Origin: Desulfobulbaceae bacterium
GTDB taxonomy: Bacteria; Desulfobacterota; Desulfobulbia; Desulfobulbales; Desulfocapsaceae
Direction of reading: 5' to 3'
Assembly: GCA_030632405.1 (NCBI GenBank)
Contig: DAOVUU010000113.1
Coordinates: 1-7,594 of the forward strand
DNA: 7,594 nt
Part shown: positions 1-6,421 of the stretch, piece after piece
How the letters are laid out: each line of letters opens with the position of its first letter
Numbering within the stretch: position 1 is the stretch's first letter
Translations under genes and position numbers: made by a program
Notes under the pieces: generated by a model
What the model saw: the letters and a program-made list of their open reading frames with translations, nothing else
Database searches by the model: none
What the model was told of the DNA's origin: nothing

Positions 1-69
1 CTCCTTTATAGATATTTCGGACGGTTCAGTTATACACCTGAAAAGGATCTAAGGCGAACCAAAACTTAT

Positions 70-99
70 TTGTTACTTAAGTTATATATCTGATATTAT
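70..99 (+). promoter_or_regulatory. Candidate sigma70 promoter for the deacetylase transcript
   Basis: TTGTTA at 70-75 and TATTAT at 94-99 are separated by 18 bases, an acceptable sigma70 arrangement in a strongly AT-rich stretch. It would give a leader of about 250 bases before the deacetylase start, which is long. AT-rich DNA yields such matches by chance, so this is only a candidate. Confidence 0.22.
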
Positions 100-288
100 A
101 AGTGTAATAATATTAATAAATTGTTAGTTATGGGTAGATGGTAACAATGTTACTTTATACTGTATTGGGCCTTCTCATGTCAATAAAAAAGTGAAGTAAG
201 GAGAGAGGGAGAGTATTTCTGCTCCAGTAGTTTTTGAAAATAGAAAACAAATTTGGTTGAAAATTATGGTAAAAAGGTGATAGGCTAC

Positions 289-313
289 CAGTTTTACTGG
301 CCAGGGAAAACTG
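289..313. repeat. Imperfect palindrome in the deacetylase leader
   Basis: The left arm (CAGTTTT, then CTGG) and right arm (CCAG, then AAAACTG) form a near-symmetrical palindrome centred on CTGGCCAG at 297-304, with one unpaired base on the left and two on the right. An alternative local hairpin, CCAGT/ACTGG at 288-300 with a TTT loop, uses part of the same bases, so two RNA folds are mutually exclusive. It ends 44 bases before the ATG of the deacetylase. It could be a protein-binding operator or an RNA leader structure; the sequence alone does not decide. Confidence 0.4.
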
Positions 314-357
314 ATTTGGTGGAGCATCTTTTAGATTGAAAATCAGAGGGATATTTA

Positions 358-1311
358 ATGAAAAGAACAGGTTTTGTTTGTGATGACAGGTACCTATTAC
401 ATTTAACCGGTGATTATCACCCGGAATCACCGGAAAGATTGAAGGTGATCTATGAGGGACTGTCTGGTTCAGGATTGCTTGACAAACTCACTGTTATACC
501 TGGGGAGAAAGCAAATCAGCGATGGATTGAGACTGTTCATGATATACGCTATATCATGAGGTTTGAGGAAACGTGTATTGCCGGTCTCCCCGAATTTGAT
601 CATCCTGACAATGGGATTTGCAGGGATACTTATGAGGTAGCTTTATTGGCTGTCGGAGGAGTTCTCAGGGCAATTGATGAGGTGATGACCGGAAAATTGG
701 ATAATGCTTTTTGTGCTGTGCGTCCACCTGGCCATCATGCGGAAGTGGATAAACCATTGGGCTTTTGCTATTTTAACAATGTGGCAATTGGAGCACGTTA
801 TCTACAGAAACAGTATGGGATTGAACGTGTCGGGATTATAGATTTTGACGTGCACCACGGTAATGGAACCCAGCATATCTTTGATAAAGATAAATCTGTT
901 TTTTACTATTCTATCCATGAGCATCCGTCATTTGCTTATCCGGGTACTGGCAGGGAGTTTGAGACAGGGGTAGGGGAAGGAGCTGGTTTTACACTTAATT
1001 CACCAATTTTGCCAGGTAAGGGGGATGATGAATACAGGGAAAAAATTATGCAGGAAATGGTGCCCGCTTTTGAGGGTTTCCAACCTGAGGTAATCTTGCT
1101 TTCCACCGGTTTCGATGCCCATAGTTCCGACCTTATGTCCGGAACAAATCTGTCTACTGCCGGATATGACTTCATCACTAAGACGATAGTTGGGCTGGTG
1201 GATACCTACGCAAAAGGGCGTGTCATATCTGTTCTCGAAGGAGGATATAATCTCCAGATATTGCCGGTTTTGGTGGAGAACCATATAAAAATACTGGCCG
1301 ATATACAATGA
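358..1311 (+). CDS. Histone deacetylase family zinc amidohydrolase (AcuC/HDAC-like)
   Basis: Predicted cytoplasmic zinc-dependent deacetylase of the arginase/deacetylase fold, 317 residues, full length for the bacterial class II-like members. The family removes acetyl groups from lysine side chains or from acetylpolyamines; the substrate cannot be told from sequence. The active site looks intact: the RPPGHHA motif at 122-128 gives the His126-His127 pair, DFDVHHGNGT at 162-171 supplies zinc ligands Asp164 and His166, GFDAH at 251-255 supplies Asp253, and EGGY at 294-297 carries the catalytic Tyr297. The ATG is preceded by GAGGG at 346-350 with 7-base spacing, and the N-terminus (HPESPERL at 21-28) begins where the family begins. 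The following CBS-CBS-ACT gene on the same strand resembles AcuB, recalling the Bacillus acuABC locus in which AcuC deacetylates acetyl-CoA synthetase. That functional parallel is inference. I leave the symbol blank because class II-like proteins are not all AcuC orthologues. Confidence 0.93.
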   Translation: MKRTGFVCDDRYLLHLTGDYHPESPERLKVIYEGLSGSGLLDKLTVIPGEKANQRWIETVHDIRYIMRFEETCIAGLPEFDHPDNGICRDTYEVALLAVGGVLRAIDEVMTGKLDNAFCAVRPPGHHAEVDKPLGFCYFNNVAIGARYLQKQYGIERVGIIDFDVHHGNGTQHIFDKDKSVFYYSIHEHPSFAYPGTGREFETGVGEGAGFTLNSPILPGKGDDEYREKIMQEMVPAFEGFQPEVILLSTGFDAHSSDLMSGTNLSTAGYDFITKTIVGLVDTYAKGRVISVLEGGYNLQILPVLVENHIKILADIQ

Positions 1312-1365
1312 CATCTGAATTTTGATTGGTATCTCCGATACACTCGGCGATTGCAGATTCAGGTG
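1312..1365 (+). repeat. Long stem-loop between the deacetylase and CBS-ACT genes
   Basis: Beginning right after the deacetylase stop codon, bases 1312-1320 (CATCTGAAT) pair with 1357-1365 (ATTCAGGTG) over 9 positions, one of them G-U. Inside the loop a second stem, GTATC/GATAC, spans 1329-1341. There is no T-run after it, so it does not look like an intrinsic terminator. It could be an mRNA-stability or processing element between two cistrons. Confidence 0.4.
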
Positions 1366-1414
1366 AAATCGAAAGATGAAATTAGAATAAATACTATCTA
1401 ACTACGGAGGCATT

Positions 1415-2095
1415 ATGTTTGTTAGCGAGAGAATGTCCACAGACCTGATTACCATTGGCCCGGATTTTACTATCGCCGAGGTAAAAAACAAGATGTCTAA
1501 GAATTCTATCAGGCATCTGCCTGTAGTTGGCAGGGAAGGGGAACTGGTAGGTATAGTGACCGATCGGGACCTGAGGGATGCGATGCCGTCTACTCTTTTG
1601 AAAAAATCAAATTATGAAGAGACCGTCGCTAAAATAATGAATTATCTGGTAAGCGATATAATGACCAGGGATCCGATCACTATTTATGGTTATTTTACCA
1701 TACAGGATGCTCTTCTGGTTATACAGAAGAAGAAGGTAGGTGCTCTTCCTGTTATTGACGAGCAGGGACAGTTGATAGGATTACTCTCAACAAGAGATCT
1801 TCTGACGGCGTTTGTCAATGTGATGGGCATAAATGAACCGGGAAGTCTGTTATGTATTCTGGTCCATGATAAACCGGGACAATTGAAAAAAATCGTAGAT
1901 ATTGTCGCCCGGGAAAATATATCCATGGGAAGTATTCTCACAGCAAAATCCTGGGATGGAGAAAAACGGGCAATTTTTCCCTACCTGTTTACCAACAATG
2001 TCATAAACGTTAAAAAGAGGTTGTTGGAAATCGGTTTTGAATTGATCGATCCAATGAATTGGTATTTAGATCAGATTTCTAAAAAAAATGATTAA
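1415..2095 (+). CDS. AcuB-like CBS-CBS-ACT domain regulatory protein
   Basis: A cytoplasmic 226-residue protein with two CBS domains (about 1-59 and 77-135) followed by an ACT-like domain (about 142-215). Each CBS unit shows the usual pattern of a hydrophobic strand, (H/A)LPV and an (I/L)(V/L)(S/T)xRDL end: RHLPVV with IVTDRDL, then GALPVI with LLSTRDL. CBS pairs bind adenine nucleotides or related ligands and ACT domains usually bind small metabolites, so this is a sensor or regulator rather than an enzyme. Domain order and length match Bacillus AcuB (about 214 residues), a companion of the AcuC deacetylase. The deacetylase lies 103 bases upstream on the same strand, which supports a functional pair. 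The ATG follows a strong CGGAGG at 1405-1410. The gene converges on the minus-strand exported-protein gene, with only 18 bases between the stop codons. The ligand and target are unknown. Confidence 0.88.
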   Translation: MFVSERMSTDLITIGPDFTIAEVKNKMSKNSIRHLPVVGREGELVGIVTDRDLRDAMPSTLLKKSNYEETVAKIMNYLVSDIMTRDPITIYGYFTIQDALLVIQKKKVGALPVIDEQGQLIGLLSTRDLLTAFVNVMGINEPGSLLCILVHDKPGQLKKIVDIVARENISMGSILTAKSWDGEKRAIFPYLFTNNVINVKKRLLEIGFELIDPMNWYLDQISKKND

Positions 2096-2113
2096 TATTT
2101 TGTGGTGCTGCCG

Positions 2114-2605
2114 CTATTTGCTTGCTCGCTCTCTGGCGAGTTCGTCCGGTGTCATTGTCCAGAATGGTGTACCGTCCTTAGTAAGGCGAACTTTGAACTC
2201 GAAGTGTTCTCCCTGCTTTGCCTTGGCGGCCATGAAAATGTCCTGGTCGTTAATGAAGGCCCAACTCCCTTTAACCTTGGTTTTTACTCCCCTGCGAAGA
2301 CCTGTTGCTTTCGCGTCTGCAAATGATTGCGGGCAGAGATGGACGAGTATGTCTTCGTCACCTTCTTCCAGAATAAGGGCTGTACCTGTGGCCATCCCCG
2401 GAAGCGGGGTAACTTTTTTGAATTTTTTCAGTATTCCTTTCAACGAATCGCGTTCTTTGTAATTATAATAACTGTTGTACTTTGAATCGATTTCCCATCC
2501 CTTGATATCTTCAGCCATTGTCAACTGCGTAGAGAGCGAGAAAACAGCCAGGAGCAGTATTATGATGGTAAAAGGGTGTCGATTTGATTGAGTGTAGGCG
2601 TCCAT
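2114..2605 (-). CDS. Small exported protein with OB-fold-like pattern
   Basis: A 163-residue protein with a probable Sec signal peptide: a short polar N-terminus with His/Arg, a hydrophobic core at about 12-25 (FTIIILLLAVFSL) and a likely cleavage after Ala31 (TMA before ED). The mature part has alternating strands with ILVHLCP at 86-92, a VKGSW turn at 111-115, a FMAAKAK strand at 124-130 and a DGTPFW tail at 144-149. This resembles a group of small exported bacterial proteins of unknown function with the pattern hydrophobic-VHLGP, then VxVxGS, then IxAxxV, then DGxPxW, which I read as OB-fold-like. I recognise that pattern from memory only. A single Cys91 sits where a Gly is common. The ATG has GGAG at 2611-2614 with 5-base spacing. 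The gene lies 57 bases downstream of RNase D on the same strand and is probably co-transcribed with it. No specific function can be assigned. Confidence 0.75.
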   Translation of the reverse strand: MDAYTQSNRHPFTIIILLLAVFSLSTQLTMAEDIKGWEIDSKYNSYYNYKERDSLKGILKKFKKVTPLPGMATGTALILEEGDEDILVHLCPQSFADAKATGLRRGVKTKVKGSWAFINDQDIFMAAKAKQGEHFEFKVRLTKDGTPFWTMTPDELARERASK

Positions 2606-2662
2606 TGAATCTCCGATAGGTGTTGGGTTTTTTCGATATTCCTCTGAAGGCTACCTGAATAA

Positions 2663-3793
2663 TCACCAGCTCTGTTTGAAAAAGTCTTCCAGAATATTTT
2701 TTCTCCACCCTTCTGTCTGTCTGAGTTGTATGCTGTCTTGACTCTGGGTGGTGCTCAGCATCTTAATAAGCAGTTTGAGCTCAGAATTGCTCCCTACCAG
2801 AGTAGGTGAAATTCCTAAGAGTTCGCATTTTAATGTTATAAGGTTCTGAAGCTTTTTGAGTGACTCTTTCTGACGACGGTTTAGCCGCACCGGGCCATGT
2901 GGAGCTGGGTAGGTGTCTATTGATTGGTTACATGTTTCATTTACAATTGCAGCAACAGTTTTGCCGTATTTCTTGAATGCCCTGGCTGACAGAATATCAC
3001 TTTCCTGCAGCATCTCTATAGAGTTGAGATTTTGTTTTGCTATCCCCAGCAGTACAGTGTCTTTTATGACATGTCCCCGGGGGCGATCTAATTTCCGGGC
3101 TATCCCCTCCCTCCAGACAGTAAGGTTCTTCAAAATTGCCAGACCTCGTCGATCCAGTGTCTTGCTGCCTCTTATTTTTGAGAAACGGTTGTTTATTGCG
3201 GATCCTGAATAGTTTGCAGGATTATTAAGCAGGTTCAGTTCTTCCAGAAGCCAGGATTTAATTTTGGGTCCAATCATGCGGGTAAGAAGCAGGACTCTTA
3301 CCGCACGAAGATACCGAACATCGTTGAGAGCGTACGAAACCTGTTTCGAACTCAGAGGCCTCTGCAGCCAATTGGTACGGGTTTCTGTTTTATCGAGTGT
3401 AATATCAAGCAATTCTTTGACTACATTGCTCAATGACAAGGTTTCAGGCAGGTTGGAAAAACCTGCGGCGAGTCGCGTGTCGAAGATGTTTTGAGGTATG
3501 GATCCTGTTGCTCTATGCAATATGATAAGATCCTGGGGCGCATCGTGGAATATTTTAATGACACTTCTGTCTGATAACAGCAGGCCTAGCGGAGTGATAT
3601 CTTCGATTGCACAGGGGTCAATCAGATAACAATCTTCGTCAGACAGTGCCACCTGGATCAAGCCCAGTTGAGGATAAAAAGTGCGTTCCCAGACAAATTC
3701 AGTGTCAAGGGCAATCGCATCGGTTTGTCTTGCTCTGTGAACAAAAAGTTCCAGGTCTGCCTTGTTTTGAATGAGAGTGTCGAGCTTTTCCAT
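2663..3793 (-). CDS. rnd: Ribonuclease D
   Basis: A 3'-to-5' exoribonuclease of the DEDDy family, which trims the 3' ends of tRNA precursors and other structured RNAs in the cytoplasm. From the ATG chosen here it has 376 residues, almost exactly the size of E. coli RNase D. The nuclease domain carries Asp30 and Glu32 in LDTEF, followed by FYPQLGLIQ as in the family, Asp88 in HDAPQDL, and Tyr154 with Asp158 in YALNDVRYL. The TRTNWLQRPLS segment at 139-149 is also typical. An HRDC-type RNA-binding helical domain follows at about 210-290. A TTG start 111 bases upstream would add 37 residues that look non-homologous (Lys/Asn-rich) and has no ribosome binding site, so I prefer the internal ATG, although its own Shine-Dalgarno sequence is weak. 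The small exported-protein gene follows on the same strand. Confidence 0.94.
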   Translation of the reverse strand: MEKLDTLIQNKADLELFVHRARQTDAIALDTEFVWERTFYPQLGLIQVALSDEDCYLIDPCAIEDITPLGLLLSDRSVIKIFHDAPQDLIILHRATGSIPQNIFDTRLAAGFSNLPETLSLSNVVKELLDITLDKTETRTNWLQRPLSSKQVSYALNDVRYLRAVRVLLLTRMIGPKIKSWLLEELNLLNNPANYSGSAINNRFSKIRGSKTLDRRGLAILKNLTVWREGIARKLDRPRGHVIKDTVLLGIAKQNLNSIEMLQESDILSARAFKKYGKTVAAIVNETCNQSIDTYPAPHGPVRLNRRQKESLKKLQNLITLKCELLGISPTLVGSNSELKLLIKMLSTTQSQDSIQLRQTEGWRKNILEDFFKQSW

Positions 3794-3844
3794 ATCAGTG
3801 TTCTGCTGTTGCCAATATCTGTTAGCGGTTAGGTTTTTCTTATT

Positions 3845-3853
3845 TTTATAACA
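3845..3853 (-). promoter_or_regulatory. Candidate extended -10 promoter for rnd
   Basis: On the minus strand the bases read TGT followed by TATAAA, an extended -10 element (TGn plus a near-consensus hexamer). No good -35 hexamer lies 16-18 bases upstream, which extended -10 promoters can tolerate. Transcription would start near 3838, leaving a leader of about 45 bases before the RNase D ATG at 3793. This also argues against the upstream TTG start. Confidence 0.33.
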
Positions 3854-4027
3854 GAAGTTCAGTAGTAAGGTACTCAACAAGACATAATGGGAGAAAAAAG
3901 ACAAGAAATATTCTTTTTTTATCGTGTTAATAATCTTATTTGCGTATGACCTTACCCTGCGCTTTTCTCTGGGGTGCAGTGTTTTTTATCAGGCCCTCAG
4001 CCACACATGTGGTATGTTGAGGTTCTG

Positions 4028-4052
4028 AAAAAAAACCTGCAACGAAGCAGGT
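4028..4052 (-). terminator. Leftward intrinsic terminator-like hairpin with no gene feeding it
   Basis: Read on the minus strand, ACCTGC and GCAGGT form a perfect 6-bp stem with the loop TTCGTT, followed directly by a run of eight T (plus-strand A-run 4028-4035). This is a textbook Rho-independent arrangement, although the stem is short. No minus-strand gene lies upstream (to the right), since yejB and yejE are on the plus strand. It may block antisense transcription out of the permease genes, or be left over from a former neighbour. Confidence 0.55.
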
Positions 4053-4115
4053 AAGCGAGCCTGCGAGGCTCCGGATTGGACTTTTGGCGAATTTATCAGA
4101 CATGTCAGGGAAACA

Positions 4116-5171
4116 ATGATTCTATACATAATAAAAAGAATCCTGTTGATGGTGCCGACGCTGTTCGGTGTGATGCTTGTCACCTTCATCATCACCCAAT
4201 TTGTGCCCGGTGGTCCTGTTGAAAAATTGATATCTGAAATTGAAGGGTACGGTAAAGATGCAGGAGAAGTGAGCACTGGTGTTTCCGGCTTTTATCGAGG
4301 TCATTCAGGCCTTGAAGGTGAAAAACTGGATGAACTGAAAAAACTGTATGGGTTTGATAAATCTCCGATTGAAAGATTTGTCACCATGATTAAAAATTAC
4401 CTGGTTTTTGATTTCGGTAATTCCTACTACTATCACAGGAGCGTTTTCGATCTTGTCGTTTCACGGATGCCGGTTTCCATGTCTCTTGGTTTGTGGAGTT
4501 TTCTCATTGTATATGGAGTGTGTATTCCCCTCGGAATAAAAAAAGCAGTTCACGACGGATCTCGTTTCGATTTTGTCAGTTCTACCGTAATATTGGTTGG
4601 TTATGCTGTTCCTGGTTTTGTCCTTGGGGTAATTCTTATTGTTTTATTTGGTGGAGGCAGCTTCTGGTCAATTTTTCCTCTTCGTGGTCTGGTCTCTGAT
4701 CATTGGTCAGAGTTGAGCTTATTAGGTAAAGTCCTTGATTACCTCTGGCATATGGTATTGCCTATAACAGCAAGTGCCATTGGCAGTCTTGCCGTAATGA
4801 CAATGCTGACTAAAAACTCTTTTCTGGAGGAGATCCGTAAGCAGTATGTTATTACCGCAAGAGCAAAAGGGTTATCTGAATCTCGAGTGCTCTATAAACA
4901 TGTTTTTCGGAATGCCATTATTCCTGTTATCACTGGTTTTCCTGGGTATTTTATTGCTTCTTTTTTTACCGGAAGCCTTCTAATCGAGACAATTTTTTCC
5001 CTTGAGGGTATGGGGTTACTGGCCTATGAGTCGGTTTTAAATAGAGATTATCCCGTGGTTCTTGGAACCCTTTATTTTTTTACCCTGATAGGCCTGTTTG
5101 CTCGTCTGTTGTCTGACCTGAGCTATGTGATTGTCGATCCCCGAATAAGCTTTGAAGCTGTCGAGAGGTAA
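4116..5171 (+). CDS. yejB: Oligopeptide ABC transporter permease YejB
   Basis: Inner-membrane permease subunit of a peptide ABC importer, 351 residues. It matches E. coli YejB (about 364) along its length from memory of that protein: the N-terminal membrane helix with PTLFGVM and VPGGPVE at about 30-36, YGFDKS at 78-83, FDFGNS at 98-103, GLWS followed by IPLGIKKAV at 137-145, FPLRGLVS at 187-194, and LTKNSFLEE. The cytoplasmic EAA loop that contacts the ATPase is at about 242-267 (TARAKGLSESRVLYKHVFRNA region). The C-terminus DPRISFE is also typical. In E. coli YejABEF takes up peptides and microcin C. The ATG follows AGGGA with a 4-base gap. yejE starts one base after its stop codon, so the two are translationally coupled and their products probably form a heterodimer. 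The usual upstream yejA is not present. Confidence 0.95.
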   Translation: MILYIIKRILLMVPTLFGVMLVTFIITQFVPGGPVEKLISEIEGYGKDAGEVSTGVSGFYRGHSGLEGEKLDELKKLYGFDKSPIERFVTMIKNYLVFDFGNSYYYHRSVFDLVVSRMPVSMSLGLWSFLIVYGVCIPLGIKKAVHDGSRFDFVSSTVILVGYAVPGFVLGVILIVLFGGGSFWSIFPLRGLVSDHWSELSLLGKVLDYLWHMVLPITASAIGSLAVMTMLTKNSFLEEIRKQYVITARAKGLSESRVLYKHVFRNAIIPVITGFPGYFIASFFTGSLLIETIFSLEGMGLLAYESVLNRDYPVVLGTLYFFTLIGLFARLLSDLSYVIVDPRISFEAVER

Positions 5172-5172
5172 G

Positions 5173-6219
5173 ATGAGGACCGGAACAGGACAGGCGGAAG
5201 CTGCGGTCTCTCGCAGGAAGAGGAACTGGACCCGGTTTAAAAGGAACAGGCGGGGCTATTATAGTTTGCTTATTTTCCTTACGCTTTTTGTGTTGAGTAT
5301 TTTTGCGGAACTTATAAGCAATGATGTCCCCCTTGTTGTACGATTTGAAGGGGAATATTTTTTCCCGGTATTCAAGTCGTATTCAGAAACGACTTTTGGC
5401 GGCGACTTTGAGACAGAGGCCGATTATAAGGATCCTGTTTTTCAAGAGTTGCTGCAGGGGGCAGGAAATTATATGGTTTTTCCTCCCATTAGGCATGATT
5501 ATAATTCCATTAATTTTGAGATTGACGGGCCGGTTCCCTCGCCACCTACAGGAGATAATCTTCTGGGTACTGACGACAGAGGGAGAGATGTTATGGCGAG
5601 GATAATCTATGGGTTCAGGTTGAGTGTACTTTTTGGCCTGGCTTTAACTTTACTGGGTACTGTAGCAGGGATTATTGCAGGTTCAATACAGGGCTTTTGG
5701 GGTGGCCGTGTGGATCTGGTATTTCAGCGCTTTATTGAAATATGGGGAGCCATGCCAGAGTTGTATCTGCTGATCATCTTTGCCTCTATTTTTCAACCCA
5801 GTGTGCTTTTGCTGCTTATACTGCTCTCTCTTTTCAGCTGGATGGGCTTGTCTGATTATGTGAGAGCGGAGTTCCTGAGAGGGCGTAATATGGAGTATGT
5901 TAAAGCGGCCAAGGCGCTTGGTGTAGGCAATATAACTATAATGTGGCGCCATTTACTGCCAAACAGCATGACACCTGTTATTACCTTTCTGCCTTTTCGT
6001 GTGTCAGCCGCTATCCTTGCACTGACCAGTCTCGACTTTTTAGGCCTTGGTGTACCTCCTTCTACTCCAAGCCTTGGTGAACTCCTGGCTCAGGGCAAGG
6101 CCAATATAGATGCCTGGTGGCTTTCGCTGTCCTCATTTTCAATACTCGTAGTCACTCTGGCACTGCTTATTTTTATTGGTGAGGCTTTAAGGGATACCTA
6201 TGATCCAAGAAAAAAATGA
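5173..6219 (+). CDS. yejE: Oligopeptide ABC transporter permease YejE
   Basis: Second permease of the Yej peptide importer, 348 residues against about 341 in E. coli. Family hallmarks are the basic N-terminus RFKRNRRGYYSL at 21-32, then a membrane helix, AELISNDVPL at 45-54, the periplasmic YFFPVFKSYSETTFGG segment at 62-77, SPPTGDNLLGTDDRGRDV at 123-140, and an EAA loop at about 242-268 with AAKALGV and RHLLPNSM. LTSLDFLGLG at 284-293, SLGELL and the ending RDTYDPRK are all characteristic. I start it at the ATG one base after the yejB stop, with GAGAGG at 5163-5168 as ribosome binding site; a TTG 21 bases upstream in the same frame lies inside yejB and is less likely. The ATPase gene yejF, normally next, does not follow; a 202-base gap and an mlaC-like gene do. 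The channel must therefore use an ATPase encoded elsewhere, if it is functional. Confidence 0.94.
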   Translation: MRTGTGQAEAAVSRRKRNWTRFKRNRRGYYSLLIFLTLFVLSIFAELISNDVPLVVRFEGEYFFPVFKSYSETTFGGDFETEADYKDPVFQELLQGAGNYMVFPPIRHDYNSINFEIDGPVPSPPTGDNLLGTDDRGRDVMARIIYGFRLSVLFGLALTLLGTVAGIIAGSIQGFWGGRVDLVFQRFIEIWGAMPELYLLIIFASIFQPSVLLLLILLSLFSWMGLSDYVRAEFLRGRNMEYVKAAKALGVGNITIMWRHLLPNSMTPVITFLPFRVSAAILALTSLDFLGLGVPPSTPSLGELLAQGKANIDAWWLSLSSFSILVVTLALLIFIGEALRDTYDPRKK

Positions 6220-6275
6220 GCGTTTTCTGAAATTGCAGTTTGTCGGTAGTGCTGCGTGTTTATACTTTCGATACA

Positions 6276-6306
6276 TTGACTTATAGTTTTACTTGTATAT
6301 TTTAAT
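6276..6306 (+). promoter_or_regulatory. Candidate sigma70 promoter upstream of the mlaC-like gene
   Basis: TTGACT at 6276-6281 is one base from the -35 consensus. Two -10 options follow: TATTTT at 6298-6303 (16-base spacer) or TTTAAT at 6301-6306 (19-base spacer). The site lies in the gap after yejE and would give the MlaC-like gene its own transcript with a leader of about 110 bases. No intrinsic terminator is evident after yejE, so read-through is also possible. Confidence 0.35.
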
Positions 6307-6421
6307 GTGTTTGAAAAACAAAGTTTGATTCAGTTATTTGTGTTTAACTAGTGCCTGTCCATAGATGAGATATTTTGTTCTAAATCGAGGCGCTCGACAA
6401 ATTAAATATTCGGAAGAGATA

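Larger units (their letters stand above)
1..357. other. Non-coding leader region upstream of the deacetylase gene
   Basis: No convincing gene is visible on either strand over these 357 bases; the only longer open frame is antisense, overlaps the deacetylase start and resembles no protein I know. Bases 61-160 are very AT-rich and promoter-like. A small inverted repeat, GTAAC/GTTAC, lies at 141-153. A purine-rich tract containing AAGGAG at 198-203 has no start codon at a usable distance. A larger palindrome lies at 289-313. At the extreme left edge, bases 1-6 read AAGGAG on the minus strand, which would suit a ribosome binding site for a leftward gene starting just outside the window. If so, this is a divergent promoter region. 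Confidence 0.6.
3794..4115. other. Divergent intergenic region between rnd and yejB
   Basis: These 322 bases separate the leftward RNase D gene from the rightward permease pair. On the minus strand there is an extended -10 promoter candidate for rnd at 3845-3853. Nearer yejB there are two adjacent hairpins: a terminator-like one at 4028-4052 and GAGCCT/AGGCTC at 4057-4071. An 8-bp palindrome CACATGTG lies at 4004-4011. The yejB ribosome binding site is AGGGA at 4107-4111. No yejA gene or recognisable fragment is visible; the forward frame overlapping the yejB ATG (it stops at 4117-4119) opens only at 4021 and resembles nothing I know. I see no convincing forward promoter. Confidence 0.6.

Noticed and set aside
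147..194. 15-codon hydrophobic leader-peptide-like frame
   Set aside because: No ribosome binding site, no terminator or attenuator after it, and it is short enough to be chance.
155..430. 91-codon minus-strand frame
   Set aside because: It overlaps the start of the well-supported deacetylase gene and has no recognisable family.
3794..3904. N-terminal extension of RNase D from an upstream TTG
   Set aside because: The extra 37 residues do not resemble the family, no ribosome binding site precedes the TTG, and the internal ATG aligns with the E. coli protein start and length.
4021..4119. Forward frame overlapping the yejB start, considered as a yejA C-terminal remnant
   Set aside because: It opens only about 33 codons upstream, is bounded by a stop codon, and lacks the C-terminal features I would expect of YejA.
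5152..5172. Earlier TTG start for yejE inside yejB
   Set aside because: The ATG one base after the yejB stop has a Shine-Dalgarno sequence and gives the normal family length.
6365..6421. Earlier ATG start for mlaC
   Set aside because: It would bury the signal peptide behind 19 residues, lacks a binding site, and overlaps the putative leader repeat.
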